Positions 49,672 to 58,660 of a stretch of DNA of 64,000 bases are shown here, piece after piece. The notes below the pieces were generated by a model. That model had not been told where the DNA came from. It did not search any database and saw only the letters and a list, made by a program, of their open reading frames with translations. Origin of the DNA: Taylorella equigenitalis ATCC 35865 (GTDB taxonomy: Bacteria > Pseudomonadota > Gammaproteobacteria > Burkholderiales > Burkholderiaceae_B). The stretch covers positions 1,054,001 to 1,118,000 of the forward strand of contig NC_018108.1 in the NCBI RefSeq assembly GCF_000276685.1, read 5' to 3'. The first letter of the stretch is position 1, and the number at the start of each line of letters is the position of its first letter. The position numbers were made by a program, and so were the translations under genes.

Positions 49672-51165
49672 CTAGCCGAAGTTAATACCCTGGGCTAGAG
49701 GAAGCTCTCGTGAATAATTGATGGTATTTGTCTGTCTGCGCATATAAGCCTTCCATGCATCAGAACCAGACTCTCGACCTCCACCTGTTTCTTTTTCTCC
49801 GCCGAAAGCTCCGCCAATTTCAGCACCACTTGTTCCGATATTAACGTTAGCTATGCCGCAATCACTTCCTGTAGCAGAAATAAATGCTTCTGCCTCACGA
49901 ATATCATTTGAGAATACGCAAGATGACAAGCCCTGAGGTACGTTATTTTGAAGTTCAATAGCATCCTCATAATCTGAATAAGAAATTACATACAAAATCG
50001 GTGCGAAGGTTTCAGTTTTAACCACCTCATTTTGCTCATCCATCTCAACAATTGCAGGTTCTACATAATAAGCATCAGGATACTTATCCTCTAAAACTCG
50101 CTTACCTCCAAATACTTTACCGCCTGCCTCTGTAGCCTTTTTAAGAATGCTTTGCATTTGATTAAAAATATGCTCATCAATAAGCGGACCTACAAGGTTG
50201 CCCTCTAGAGGATTTCCAATAGAAACAGAACCATAAACCTTTTTAAGTTTTTCAACAACTTCATCTCGAATGCTCTCGTGAACAATTAGACGACGAAGAG
50301 TTGTACACCTTTGACCTGCAGTACCAACAGCAGAGAATAATATCGCACGAACAGCAAGATCAAGGTCCGCACTTGGGGTGAGAATCATCGCATTATTCCC
50401 CCCTAATTCAAGAATGCTTCGACCAAATCTTTCTGCCACTTTGGGACCAACAATCTGACCCATTCGTGTAGAACCCGTAGCACTAATAACAGGAATGCGT
50501 GGATCTGTAACCAACATATCCCCTACTTTTGCATCTCCTATCACAACTTGAGATAAATTTTCTGGAGCATCATCTCCAAATTCCCTTAGTGCTTTTTCAA
50601 ATAAAGCCTGACATGCTAATGCAGTTAAAGGTGTTTTTTCTGATGGCTTCCAAATAATAGAGTCACCGCAAATCAAAGCAAGTGCAGCATTCCAAGACCA
50701 TACTGCCACAGGAAAATTAAACGCAGAAATAATTCCTACAATTCCAATCGGATGCCATGTTTCACGCATGTGATGCATATTACGTTCTGAGCTTATAGTT
50801 AGGCCATAAAGTTGGCGAGATAGACCAACTGCAAAATCGCAGATATCAATCATCTCTTGCACTTCGCCCAATCCTTCTTGGGTGATTTTTCCAGCTTCAA
50901 GGGATACCAATTTTCCTAAATCTTCTTTGTGTTCACGAAGTACATTACCCAAAATACGTACTAACTCTCCGCGACGAGGTGCTGGAACCTTTCTCCATTC
51001 TTTAAATGCTTGATTAGATTTTTCAATAATTCCATCTACTTCTTCAGGTGTGTTAACAGCTACATTTCCGATATTTTTACCATCAATAGGCGATCTTACA
51101 GCTAAGCCTCCACCTTGAAATTTAGACTCGCTAACACCAAATTTTTTCATAAGTTCTTGAATCAT
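49672..51165 (-). CDS. amaB: Piperideine-6-carboxylate (aminoadipate semialdehyde) dehydrogenase AmaB
   Basis: A 497-residue aldehyde dehydrogenase of the ALDH7/antiquitin type. Visible are FNFPVAVWSWNAALAL, the catalytic Glu in LELGGNNA, the Cys in GTAGQRCTTLRR and the family-typical end GGGRESGSDAWKAYMRR. AmaB/ALDH7 converts piperideine-6-carboxylate to L-2-aminoadipate with NAD+. It is the first gene of the minus-strand operon; divergent from the cyclodeaminase-family gene with a short shared control region (51166-51336). Confidence 0.88.
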   Translation of the reverse strand: MIQELMKKFGVSESKFQGGGLAVRSPIDGKNIGNVAVNTPEEVDGIIEKSNQAFKEWRKVPAPRRGELVRILGNVLREHKEDLGKLVSLEAGKITQEGLGEVQEMIDICDFAVGLSRQLYGLTISSERNMHHMRETWHPIGIVGIISAFNFPVAVWSWNAALALICGDSIIWKPSEKTPLTALACQALFEKALREFGDDAPENLSQVVIGDAKVGDMLVTDPRIPVISATGSTRMGQIVGPKVAERFGRSILELGGNNAMILTPSADLDLAVRAILFSAVGTAGQRCTTLRRLIVHESIRDEVVEKLKKVYGSVSIGNPLEGNLVGPLIDEHIFNQMQSILKKATEAGGKVFGGKRVLEDKYPDAYYVEPAIVEMDEQNEVVKTETFAPILYVISYSDYEDAIELQNNVPQGLSSCVFSNDIREAEAFISATGSDCGIANVNIGTSGAEIGGAFGGEKETGGGRESGSDAWKAYMRRQTNTINYSRELPLAQGINFG

Positions 51166-51336
51166 AGATACCCCTAAATTACTTCATTAGATTCACAAAT
51201 ACTATTTAGATAATTGATTTAGGTCAAACGAAAATTAGTTTAAACCTAACTACTTTTTTTCTTGATTAGGGATAATCCTCAATTAATTTTTCTCCCTTTC
51301 ATTTATAAAAATAAAAATAATTCTAGGGAGTTAGTG

Positions 51337-52269
51337 GTGAAGATCTATGACTTTGAACAAACTGATAGAGCATTGCCATACGCAAAATTAATAGACAAAT
51401 TGGAAGAATTTTTCCGCTTAGATGTCACTGTACCCTTGCGACATATCCATGAGATAAAAGATGCTCATAAAACTTTGGGATCTTTCATACTTATGCCCTC
51501 ATGGATTGCAGGAAAGTGGATTGGTCTAAAAACCGTTAGTGTTTTTCCTAATAACAAAGAGCGAGACCTTCCAGGCTTGCATTCCGCTTACATGCTCTAT
51601 GATGGGCAGACTGGAGTACCTGTTTCCTTACTTGATGGAAATGTAATTACATCTAAACGGACTGCTGCGGTTGCTGCCCTAGCTGCAAAATATCTTAGTA
51701 GAAAAGATTCATCCACTTTACTCTTAATCGGATCTGGCCAAGTTGCTCGTCTTGTACCTGAAGCCTTAAAAGCAGTACGACCAATTCGCAAAGTCTTAGT
51801 ATGGAGTCCAACTAGGAAACACGCAGAAACATTGTCTTCCGATTTATACAAGTTAGGATTCGAATCTTACTACGTTGAAGATCTTCAAAAAGCATGTTCA
51901 GAGGCAGATATCATAAGTTGTGCGACATTGTCCACTGAACCAATTATTCTTGGTGATTGGTTGAAACCTGGAACACATCTTGATTTGATTGGCTCTTATA
52001 CACCAGATATGCGTGAAACTGATGATGCTTGTTTTTCGAGTAGTTCTGTATTTATTGATACTGAAGAAGCCCTAATGAAATCTGGCGATCTACTTAAACC
52101 AATTGAAAGTGGCGTGTTTTCAAAGGAGACGGTTAAAGCAAATCTTTTTGACTTGTGCACAGGAAAGCACATAGGTCGAACAAGCTTAGAAGAAATAACT
52201 ATTTTTAAAGCTGTTGGCAATGCTATTGAGGACCTTGCGGCAGCCACATTAGTAATGGAGTCTTACTAG
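51337..52269 (+). CDS. Ornithine cyclodeaminase-family protein, probable piperideine-2-carboxylate reductase
   Basis: A protein of about 310 residues of the OCD/mu-crystallin family with LPGLHSAYMLYDGQTGVPVSLLDG, TSKRTAAVAALAA, the dinucleotide motif LLIGSGQVA and GTHLDLIGSYTPDMRE. The frame begins at 51262, but GTG 51337 is preceded by AGGGAG at the right distance and gives the usual length. Family members reduce pyrroline- or piperideine-2-carboxylate to proline or pipecolate, which fits the locus: it would feed pipecolate to AmaA. A hairpin overlaps its stop. Confidence 0.8.
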   Translation: MKIYDFEQTDRALPYAKLIDKLEEFFRLDVTVPLRHIHEIKDAHKTLGSFILMPSWIAGKWIGLKTVSVFPNNKERDLPGLHSAYMLYDGQTGVPVSLLDGNVITSKRTAAVAALAAKYLSRKDSSTLLLIGSGQVARLVPEALKAVRPIRKVLVWSPTRKHAETLSSDLYKLGFESYYVEDLQKACSEADIISCATLSTEPIILGDWLKPGTHLDLIGSYTPDMRETDDACFSSSSVFIDTEEALMKSGDLLKPIESGVFSKETVKANLFDLCTGKHIGRTSLEEITIFKAVGNAIEDLAAATLVMESY

Positions 52270-52284
52270 GACTTTCCCTAGTAA
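52263..52284 (+). terminator. Hairpin at the end of the cyclodeaminase-family gene
   Basis: TTACTAGG, six bases, CCTAGTAA, then an A/T-rich stretch with a T run at 52293. The stop codon is in the stem. It may lower transcription into the symporter gene. Confidence 0.5.
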
Positions 52285-52437
52285 ACAAATAATTTTTACA
52301 AGGAAACATTGCCACTCTAATAGAGAAATTTTTTAACCATTCCAAAAAGGAATTAGAAAGTTAATATTTTTCCTTTGTAGTTTAAGAGGATGTGATTTAG
52401 ATTTTAAAAAAGAGTGGATTTTTTTAGGAAACATTAA

Positions 52438-53697
52438 GTGAAATTTTTTTCTTGGTATTTCAATAAATCCTTTATGTTCAAGATGACTGCAGGTTTTATT
52501 ATCGGCATTGTACTTGGGTTTATTCTTGGAGAAGATAGCAGTTTTTTGGCTCCATTAGGAAAGCTATTTCTTAACCTTTTAAAGATGATAGTAATTCCTC
52601 TTGTTGTTTTATCTTTAATGGTTGCTGTTAACCACTCAAGCCCTAAAGAACTTGGTCGTATTGGGGCCAAGATTTTTCCACTTTATTTATTTACGACTGC
52701 GGTAGCTATTTTTGTAGGCATAGGTGTTGCATTGATTACAAACCCAGGTGAAGGGTTAACATTGCCAGCAGATGCCACGGTCAAAGCTCCTGAGAGTCCT
52801 AGCTTTATAGATACTCTAATCAATATGGTGCCTAGCAATATCTATATGGCTTTTTCTAAGGGTGATATTTTGGCCGTAGTTTTTGTAGCTATAGTTTTAG
52901 GTTTAGCTATATTGTTTATGCGTCACTCAAATGATGCACGCCAACGAGAGATGGGCGACTTAGTTTTTAAAATTACTGAAGCTGGTAATGAAGTAATTTC
53001 CAAAATTCTATCAGGGATTTTGCAGTATGCCCCTATAGGGATTATCGGTATCACGGCAAATACTATTGGCACTCAAGGTATGGACACTGTAGTAGCTTTA
53101 GGTATGTTTATACTCACAGCTTATATAGGCGTTGCCTCTTTGATTTTTATTGTCTATCCCCTTTTGCTGAAATTATGGGGCGTAAATGTTTTTGATTTCT
53201 ACAGCAAAATTAAGGAAGCCGTTTTTACTTCGTTCGCAACCAGCTCTAGTTTAAGCACACTACCAATCACATTAAAAGCCGCAGATAAAGCAGGTATCGG
53301 TGAGCGCGTAGCTAAACTTACATTGCCTATTGGTGCTACTGTCAATATGGATGGCACTGCTTTGAGATTTGGTATGGCAGTTATTTTTGCTGCTGAAATT
53401 ATGGGTATATCAATTTCATTTAGTGAGCTTGTAACCATTGTTGTTATCGGCACTATTGCAGCTATTGGCACAGCTGGAGTTCCGGGTGCTGGGCTAATAG
53501 GTATGTCTATAGTGTTCACACAAGCTGGCCTACCGCTTGAAATCGTTGCACTTACTGCAGGTATTAACGCACTCGTTGATATGATTTTCACATGTGGCAA
53601 TGTTACTGGAGATCTCGTAGCTGCTAAGATTGTTGACCAATCTGAACGTAAAGCTCATCTGAAAGCAGGCATTGACTACGATCAACCATTAGATTAA
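52438..53697 (+). CDS. Dicarboxylate/amino-acid:cation symporter (DAACS, GltP/DctA family)
   Basis: A 419-residue membrane transporter with about eight helices and re-entrant loops: TSFATSSSLSTLP (serine-rich hairpin) and LPIGATVNMDGTALRFGMAVIFAA plus GTAGVPGAGLI. The GTG start is supported by AGGAAA nine bases upstream. In this locus the substrate could be an acidic amino acid or oxoacid such as 2-aminoadipate; the family is certain, the substrate is not. Unusually many TGGCAATG elements cluster around it (52307, 52760, 53595, plus a variant at 53322). Confidence 0.9.
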   Translation: MKFFSWYFNKSFMFKMTAGFIIGIVLGFILGEDSSFLAPLGKLFLNLLKMIVIPLVVLSLMVAVNHSSPKELGRIGAKIFPLYLFTTAVAIFVGIGVALITNPGEGLTLPADATVKAPESPSFIDTLINMVPSNIYMAFSKGDILAVVFVAIVLGLAILFMRHSNDARQREMGDLVFKITEAGNEVISKILSGILQYAPIGIIGITANTIGTQGMDTVVALGMFILTAYIGVASLIFIVYPLLLKLWGVNVFDFYSKIKEAVFTSFATSSSLSTLPITLKAADKAGIGERVAKLTLPIGATVNMDGTALRFGMAVIFAAEIMGISISFSELVTIVVIGTIAAIGTAGVPGAGLIGMSIVFTQAGLPLEIVALTAGINALVDMIFTCGNVTGDLVAAKIVDQSERKAHLKAGIDYDQPLD

Positions 53698-53708
53698 TTG
53701 AGAGGATT

Positions 53709-54971
53709 ATGAGTAGAAAAGGCATTAGTAAAGCATTAGGGCTAATTCACCCTGTCACGCTTTCGCATGGCAAAAATGCAATAGTTTGGGATGTAGACGG
53801 TAAGGAATATATAGACTTCGTAGGTGGCATAGGTGTGCTGAATTTTGGTCATTGCCATCCAAAAATAGTGACGGCTATTAACGATCAAGCATCTAAACTC
53901 ACACATTATGCATTTAATGCTGCTGAGCATGAGCCATACAAAAAGCTTGCTGTGGCACTGACTGATTTTGTACCAATTGATGGCGACTTGTCCTTAATGC
54001 TTACAAATTGCGGGGCTGAATCCACGGAAAATGCTCTTAAAATTGCTCGTATTAAAACTGGTCGTACGGCAGTTATTGCTTTTGATGGTGGCTTTCACGG
54101 CAGGACATTAGCAACCGTGAATTTAAATGGTAAAGTCGCTCCATATAAACAAAAACTAGGTCCACTTCCAGGACCTGTCTATCACATTCCTTATCCGAGT
54201 AAAGATTCTGGTGTTACAAAAGATGAGGCTATCTCTGCCTTGAAACGTCTATTAGAAATTGAAGTAGACGTAAAAAATGTTTGTGCTGTCATTGTTGAGC
54301 CCGTCATTGGTGAGGGCGGTTTTCAGTGTTTGGATATGGAATTTGCAAAATATCTGCGTGAATTCTGCACAGAAAATGGCATAGTTTTGATTTTTGATGA
54401 AATTCAATCTGGATTTGGTCGCACTGGTAAACCATTTGCATTTATGCATTTTGACGTTCAGCCTGATTTGCTTTTACTAGCAAAAAGCATTGCTGGTGGA
54501 TTGCCTTTAGGGGCAGTTGTTGGTCGTACTGAATTTGTTGATACACCTCATTTAGGTAGTTTGGGAGGAACTTATTCAGGCAACCCTATTGCGTGTTCAG
54601 CTGCCCTTGCTGTTCTTGAGATAATTCAAAGCGAGGAATTTGCAAAAACTAGTCAGAACTACATTGCCACCCTAGAAGTTGTTTACGAAAAATGGAAATC
54701 TTCTAATATAAATCCATGGATTTCAAAACTAACAGGTATAGGAGCTATGCGTGGTATTGAATTATCGCATCCAGAATATGGACCAGGCACTGCTTTGTTA
54801 GCCGAAATTCTGAAGCTTGGACGTGAGCGAGGATTGCTACTAATGCCGAGCGGAAAATATAAAAACACTATCCGTTTATTAACGCCATTAACAATCGAAC
54901 CAGATGTGCTTGATCGCGGATTTGAAATTCTAACTTCTATTTTTGCTGATACAGCTAAGTTTAAACCTTGA
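53709..54971 (+). CDS. Class III aminotransferase, probable 2-aminoadipate transaminase
   Basis: A 420-residue PLP enzyme of the GABA/ornithine group, with NCGAESTENALKIAR, GGFHGRTLATV, the PLP-binding Asp in LIFDEIQSGFGRTG and the Schiff-base Lys in LLLLAKSIAGGLPLG. It lies 11 bases after the symporter and 21 before hglS. Because HglS uses 2-oxoadipate, the likely reaction is 2-aminoadipate to 2-oxoadipate; GABA transamination, which would serve the gabD at 1.7 kb, is the main alternative. Confidence 0.85.
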   Translation: MSRKGISKALGLIHPVTLSHGKNAIVWDVDGKEYIDFVGGIGVLNFGHCHPKIVTAINDQASKLTHYAFNAAEHEPYKKLAVALTDFVPIDGDLSLMLTNCGAESTENALKIARIKTGRTAVIAFDGGFHGRTLATVNLNGKVAPYKQKLGPLPGPVYHIPYPSKDSGVTKDEAISALKRLLEIEVDVKNVCAVIVEPVIGEGGFQCLDMEFAKYLREFCTENGIVLIFDEIQSGFGRTGKPFAFMHFDVQPDLLLLAKSIAGGLPLGAVVGRTEFVDTPHLGSLGGTYSGNPIACSAALAVLEIIQSEEFAKTSQNYIATLEVVYEKWKSSNINPWISKLTGIGAMRGIELSHPEYGPGTALLAEILKLGRERGLLLMPSGKYKNTIRLLTPLTIEPDVLDRGFEILTSIFADTAKFKP

Positions 54972-54992
54972 TATTTTTAAAAGGAGTCAAGT

Positions 54993-56363
54993 ATGTCTCA
55001 ATTTGTATGTAAAGATGAAATACGTTTGAAATTCTCTCGGGCAATGTCTGATATGTACCAATCAGAAGTTCCACTTTTTGGGGATCTTCTCAATCTGGTC
55101 AATGACGTTAATAATAAAGTTCTTGAAAGTGATGCAGAGCTTAAGCAAAAACTTCAAGAGACTGGGGAGCTTGAACGTTTAGAACAGACTCGTCACGGTG
55201 CAATTCGTATCGGTAAAAAAGAAGAGTTGCATACTATGCGTAGGATTTTTGCTGTTATGGGTATGTATCCCGTTGGATATTACGACTTAGCCCCAGCTGG
55301 AATACCTGTTCACTCTACTGCATTCAGACCTATAGATCCAGATTCATTGATCAAGTGCCCATTCCGTGTATTTTGTTCCCTTCTTCGTCTTGAGCTTATT
55401 GACGATGCTGACCTACGCAAACAAGCTGAAGAGATTTTGGCAAAACGAAATATCTTCTCTAAACGCTCCATTGAATTAGTAGAGAAGTTTGAGAAGGATG
55501 GTGGTCTTGAGCAAGCAGATGCTGATGAATTCGTGAAAGAGGTTTTAGAGACTTTCCGCTGGCAGTCTGAAGCTGCAGTTTCTAAAGAAACCTATGATGC
55601 ACTTCATAATCAACACAGGCTAATAGCTGATATTGTTGCTTTCAAAGTTCCACATATCAATCACTTAACTCCACGTGCACTTGATATTGACGCAGTTCAA
55701 AAGGGCATGTTCGAAAGGGGTATTCCAGCAAAAGATATTATTGAGGGGCCGCCACGTCGCAAATGTCTAATCCTACTCCGTCAAACAAGCTTTAAGGCAT
55801 TAAATGAAGATGTTATGTTTGTAGATGGAGATCAAAAAGTTCCTGGCCATCATACTGCACGATTTGGCGAAATTGAGAAGCGTGGCGTTGCACTAACTCC
55901 TAAGGGAAGAAAATGGTATGACGAATTGCTAGCTAAAGTGCTTGAAGAAACTAGCAATATTGATATCAACAAAAATGCTGAAGCATATTATGAAGTACTT
56001 AAGAAACACTTTGATCAAATCCCTGACTGTTATAAAGAACTTCAGGCTCAAGGTCTAGCTTACTTCAAATATAAATTAGCTAATGGTGCCACACTTGATA
56101 AAGAAGTTACTGGGGATAATGTATCTGAACTAGTAGCTTCAGGCGTTTTAGAGTTAGACCCTATCACTTACGAAGATTTCTTACCTGTATCAGCGGCTGG
56201 TATCTTTAGATCAAATCTCGGTGGAGCTGAGAAACGTGAGTATGATGAAGCTTCAAACCGAGCATTGTTTGAACAGAATCTTGGTGAAAGCGTATTAGAT
56301 CAATTTGAAATTTATAGCAAAATACAAAAAGATTCTATTGATGCTTTGAATAAAAAAGCATAG
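54993..56363 (+). CDS. hglS: 2-oxoadipate dioxygenase/decarboxylase (HglS, DUF1338)
   Basis: A 456-residue non-heme Fe(II) enzyme of the YdcJ/DUF1338 family, which turns 2-oxoadipate into 2-hydroxyglutarate and CO2. The metal ligands of the family can be placed at His68 in TRHGAIRIG, the His of VPHINHLTPRALD and the Glu in HHTARFGEIEKRG. AAGGAG precedes the ATG. It ends the plus-strand operon; a palindrome and a strong terminator follow. Its last 50 codons are copied at 60032 as part of a 1071-base duplication. Confidence 0.9.
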   Translation: MSQFVCKDEIRLKFSRAMSDMYQSEVPLFGDLLNLVNDVNNKVLESDAELKQKLQETGELERLEQTRHGAIRIGKKEELHTMRRIFAVMGMYPVGYYDLAPAGIPVHSTAFRPIDPDSLIKCPFRVFCSLLRLELIDDADLRKQAEEILAKRNIFSKRSIELVEKFEKDGGLEQADADEFVKEVLETFRWQSEAAVSKETYDALHNQHRLIADIVAFKVPHINHLTPRALDIDAVQKGMFERGIPAKDIIEGPPRRKCLILLRQTSFKALNEDVMFVDGDQKVPGHHTARFGEIEKRGVALTPKGRKWYDELLAKVLEETSNIDINKNAEAYYEVLKKHFDQIPDCYKELQAQGLAYFKYKLANGATLDKEVTGDNVSELVASGVLELDPITYEDFLPVSAAGIFRSNLGGAEKREYDEASNRALFEQNLGESVLDQFEIYSKIQKDSIDALNKKA

Positions 56364-56391
56364 ATAGTATTAAGTCAATTTGAATTTAATC

Positions 56392-56407
56392 TGGTGTCTA
56401 GACACCA
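56392..56407. promoter_or_regulatory. Perfect 16-base palindrome between hglS and the muramidase gene
   Basis: TGGTGTCTAGACACCA, 28 bases after the hglS stop; an identical copy at 60219-60234 precedes the second muramidase. It could be an operator. Confidence 0.45.
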
Positions 56408-56416
56408 TCCATTTGT

Positions 56417-56455
56417 AAAGCCCGAAAACGTTAGTTTTTGGGCTTTATCTTTTTT
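56417..56455 (+). terminator. Rho-independent terminator of the hglS operon
   Basis: AAAGCCC and AAAAC pair with GTTTT and GGGCTTT (56417-56446), followed by a T-rich run. It is duplicated at 60244-60282. Confidence 0.88.
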
Positions 56456-56500
56456 ATGTCATAGATCTTCTTTAAACTTCATTTGAGTATAGGAGGGGCC

Positions 56501-57403
56501 ATGGACAATAAATTTAAAATTAACCAATCAGTTGGTATAAAGGGTGTAAACAACCCAAAAGATGTAGAAGAAATCCAATTACTGTTGCAAAAAAATGGCT
56601 ACTGCAACATTGGAATTGATGGGAAGGTAGGAAATAAAACAATTCAAGCAATAAAGGATTTTCAAGCAAAGAATAATATTAATACATCTGGCCTAATAGT
56701 ACCAAACCAAAAGATTTTAAATGAAACACCTCCTGAACCTAGATATTTGCCAAAACAATACAACGACTCCCCTATTCCAGTAAAAAGCGGACAATTTACT
56801 TTTGATCAGGAAGGAATTGACAGAAGAACAAGTGTTTTATTTTCAAGAGTTATTCACCAACCTACTTTGGAATCTGGAGTAACAATTGGAAGGGGTTATG
56901 ATATGAAATACAGAACCCCTTGCGAAATTAGAAAGGATTTAGAAAGAGCAGGAATACCTTCTGAGCAAGCTAAACTAATTTCAAAAGCTGCACTAATGTC
57001 AGGCATTGAAGCAAAAATATTTGTAAAAAATAACAAACACAAAATCGGAGAAATATCTAATTTGCAACAAACAAATTTATTTAATTTAATCTACCCTTTA
57101 TATGTAAAAGAAACAAAAAGATTTTTCCTAAATAAAATTCGAAATCTTTCTTTAGTTAAAGCAACCACTAACAATCTAAATAATACTACATCTAATATAC
57201 ATGAAGAAATCTGGGATTTATTAGATGAAAATATAAAAATTGTATTAATAGATATGAAGTATCAAGGAGTTCTTTACAGTAACTTTATGCGTGAATTTGT
57301 AAATTCAGATGAACGAAAAAAATATCTATATAGTTATTTAGAAAGACAATATATGGGGTCACACGAAAATAGATGGCTTAATAGGATGAAATTATTAAAA
57401 TAA
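56501..57403 (+). CDS. Peptidoglycan-binding, pesticin-like muramidase (candidate T6SS effector), copy 1
   Basis: A 300-residue protein from the ATG at 56501, chosen because AGGAGGGG precedes it. Residues about 13-66 are a PG_binding_1 domain (NPKDVEEIQLLLQKNG, IDGKVGNKTIQAIKDFQ). Residues about 95-300 look like the muramidase part of pesticin: Glu104 in FDQEG, Thr128 and Asp134 in SGVTIGRGYD, with the 24- and 6-residue spacing close to the E-T-D triad I recall for pesticin, and an end RWLNRMKLL as in phage lysozymes. There is no signal peptide, so it would need a T6SS or lysis to reach the wall. The stop is one base from the next ATG (57405), tying it to the Cys-rich exported protein. Confidence 0.75.
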   Translation: MDNKFKINQSVGIKGVNNPKDVEEIQLLLQKNGYCNIGIDGKVGNKTIQAIKDFQAKNNINTSGLIVPNQKILNETPPEPRYLPKQYNDSPIPVKSGQFTFDQEGIDRRTSVLFSRVIHQPTLESGVTIGRGYDMKYRTPCEIRKDLERAGIPSEQAKLISKAALMSGIEAKIFVKNNKHKIGEISNLQQTNLFNLIYPLYVKETKRFFLNKIRNLSLVKATTNNLNNTTSNIHEEIWDLLDENIKIVLIDMKYQGVLYSNFMREFVNSDERKKYLYSYLERQYMGSHENRWLNRMKLLK

Positions 57404-57404
57404 T

Positions 57405-58604
57405 ATGAACTTTCTTTTTTCCGTATTGATCTCTTTAGTTATTTTTGGCTCTAACTCAGATTTAAGTATAGATATTTTATTTTCATCTATACACAACAAA
57501 TGTAACATTCCATCCTGGTCTGGAGGATATGGTAATTGCATAAGAAATAATACTGTTTTCATAAACAAACTCTCAAATAAATATATAGAAAATTTGTCAA
57601 ATGAGCTAATTCGTAGAAACCTTCTTGCTTATAACAATTCTATTAACACTTTATGTAGGTATCATGCAAATTCAATAGCAATTCATGACTATCCAAGTAA
57701 TGCTGATGCTTATGGGTCTTGCTTTATCAATAATAAAAAGGATTTTTATAAGACTCTCGTTAAGAAAGACCTCAATTCTTTAATAGATAAAAATTGTAAT
57801 TCAGAAAAAAACATTATAGCTCTGTCCAAAATAAACTTTTTGATTATTAAAGCCAAGTACAAATTAAACTATTTAATTAGAAACGAAGACGAGCCTGTAG
57901 ATTTGTATGATAATCAAATGTATAGAACTTATGAGTTAAATTTAGATCAACTAAAAAAAATGGAAAAGCAAATTGAAAATTTTTCTCAGGACGGATGCTT
58001 TGAATCGAACATAGATTCGATTTTAAAAGTTTTCAAAAATAATTATTCTGAAGTTTCTTATTATTTTATTCCAATCAATATTTACAAAAGATTAGACAAT
58101 ATAGCAGACCAAGCTCTATTAACGTGCGATTCTAATTGCCAACGTTTTGATTTTAATAAGTGGATTAAAAACTCCAAGACACAGGACCTCTCAAAAGCAT
58201 GGTTTAAATACAACGAGCAATTTTGTACATTGCTAACCAGCACTCTTAATGAGCCTGATATTGTAGATTACAAAAAAAGTTGTCTTTATACTAAGGCTTA
58301 TCAACTAGAAAATTTCGACTTTCAGTTATCAAAATTTCAAACAAATAATTTAGATTATTATTCCATCACCGATCTTGAATCACATATAGATATGGATACC
58401 AGCTATTTAATGAAAACTAAGAAGGATTGGACAAAACCTTTACATAAAGCCTTCAAACACTTCTCTAATATGTATTGCCATAATAAGGCAAGTATTTGTA
58501 AAAGCTTTTTAGAAATGATTTATCTTAAAGACTTAATTGAGATTCATGCACATCAAAGAAAAATCTTATTTCGTAAATTGGAGGTTAACCCCTTATTTTC
58601 CTAA
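57405..58604 (+). CDS. Exported Cys-rich protein, family member 2 (candidate immunity protein)
   Basis: A 399-residue protein coupled to muramidase copy 1. It has an N-terminal signal-like helix (MNFLFSVLISLVIFGSNS) and a helical Asn/Lys-rich body with the family pattern: CNIPSWSGGYGNC, LCRYHAN, GCFESNI, CDSNCQRFD, AWFKYNEQFCTLL, SCLYTK, KKDWTKPL and CHNKASICKSFLEMIYLKDLIEIHAHQ. A secreted protein with conserved cysteine pairs, made together with a wall-cutting enzyme, fits a periplasmic antidote. No named family is recognised. Confidence 0.72.
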   Translation: MNFLFSVLISLVIFGSNSDLSIDILFSSIHNKCNIPSWSGGYGNCIRNNTVFINKLSNKYIENLSNELIRRNLLAYNNSINTLCRYHANSIAIHDYPSNADAYGSCFINNKKDFYKTLVKKDLNSLIDKNCNSEKNIIALSKINFLIIKAKYKLNYLIRNEDEPVDLYDNQMYRTYELNLDQLKKMEKQIENFSQDGCFESNIDSILKVFKNNYSEVSYYFIPINIYKRLDNIADQALLTCDSNCQRFDFNKWIKNSKTQDLSKAWFKYNEQFCTLLTSTLNEPDIVDYKKSCLYTKAYQLENFDFQLSKFQTNNLDYYSITDLESHIDMDTSYLMKTKKDWTKPLHKAFKHFSNMYCHNKASICKSFLEMIYLKDLIEIHAHQRKILFRKLEVNPLFS

Positions 58605-58660
58605 GAAAAAAATACTAAATTTTCCTCAATACAAATCCAAAATTAATTATTTTAGATAAG

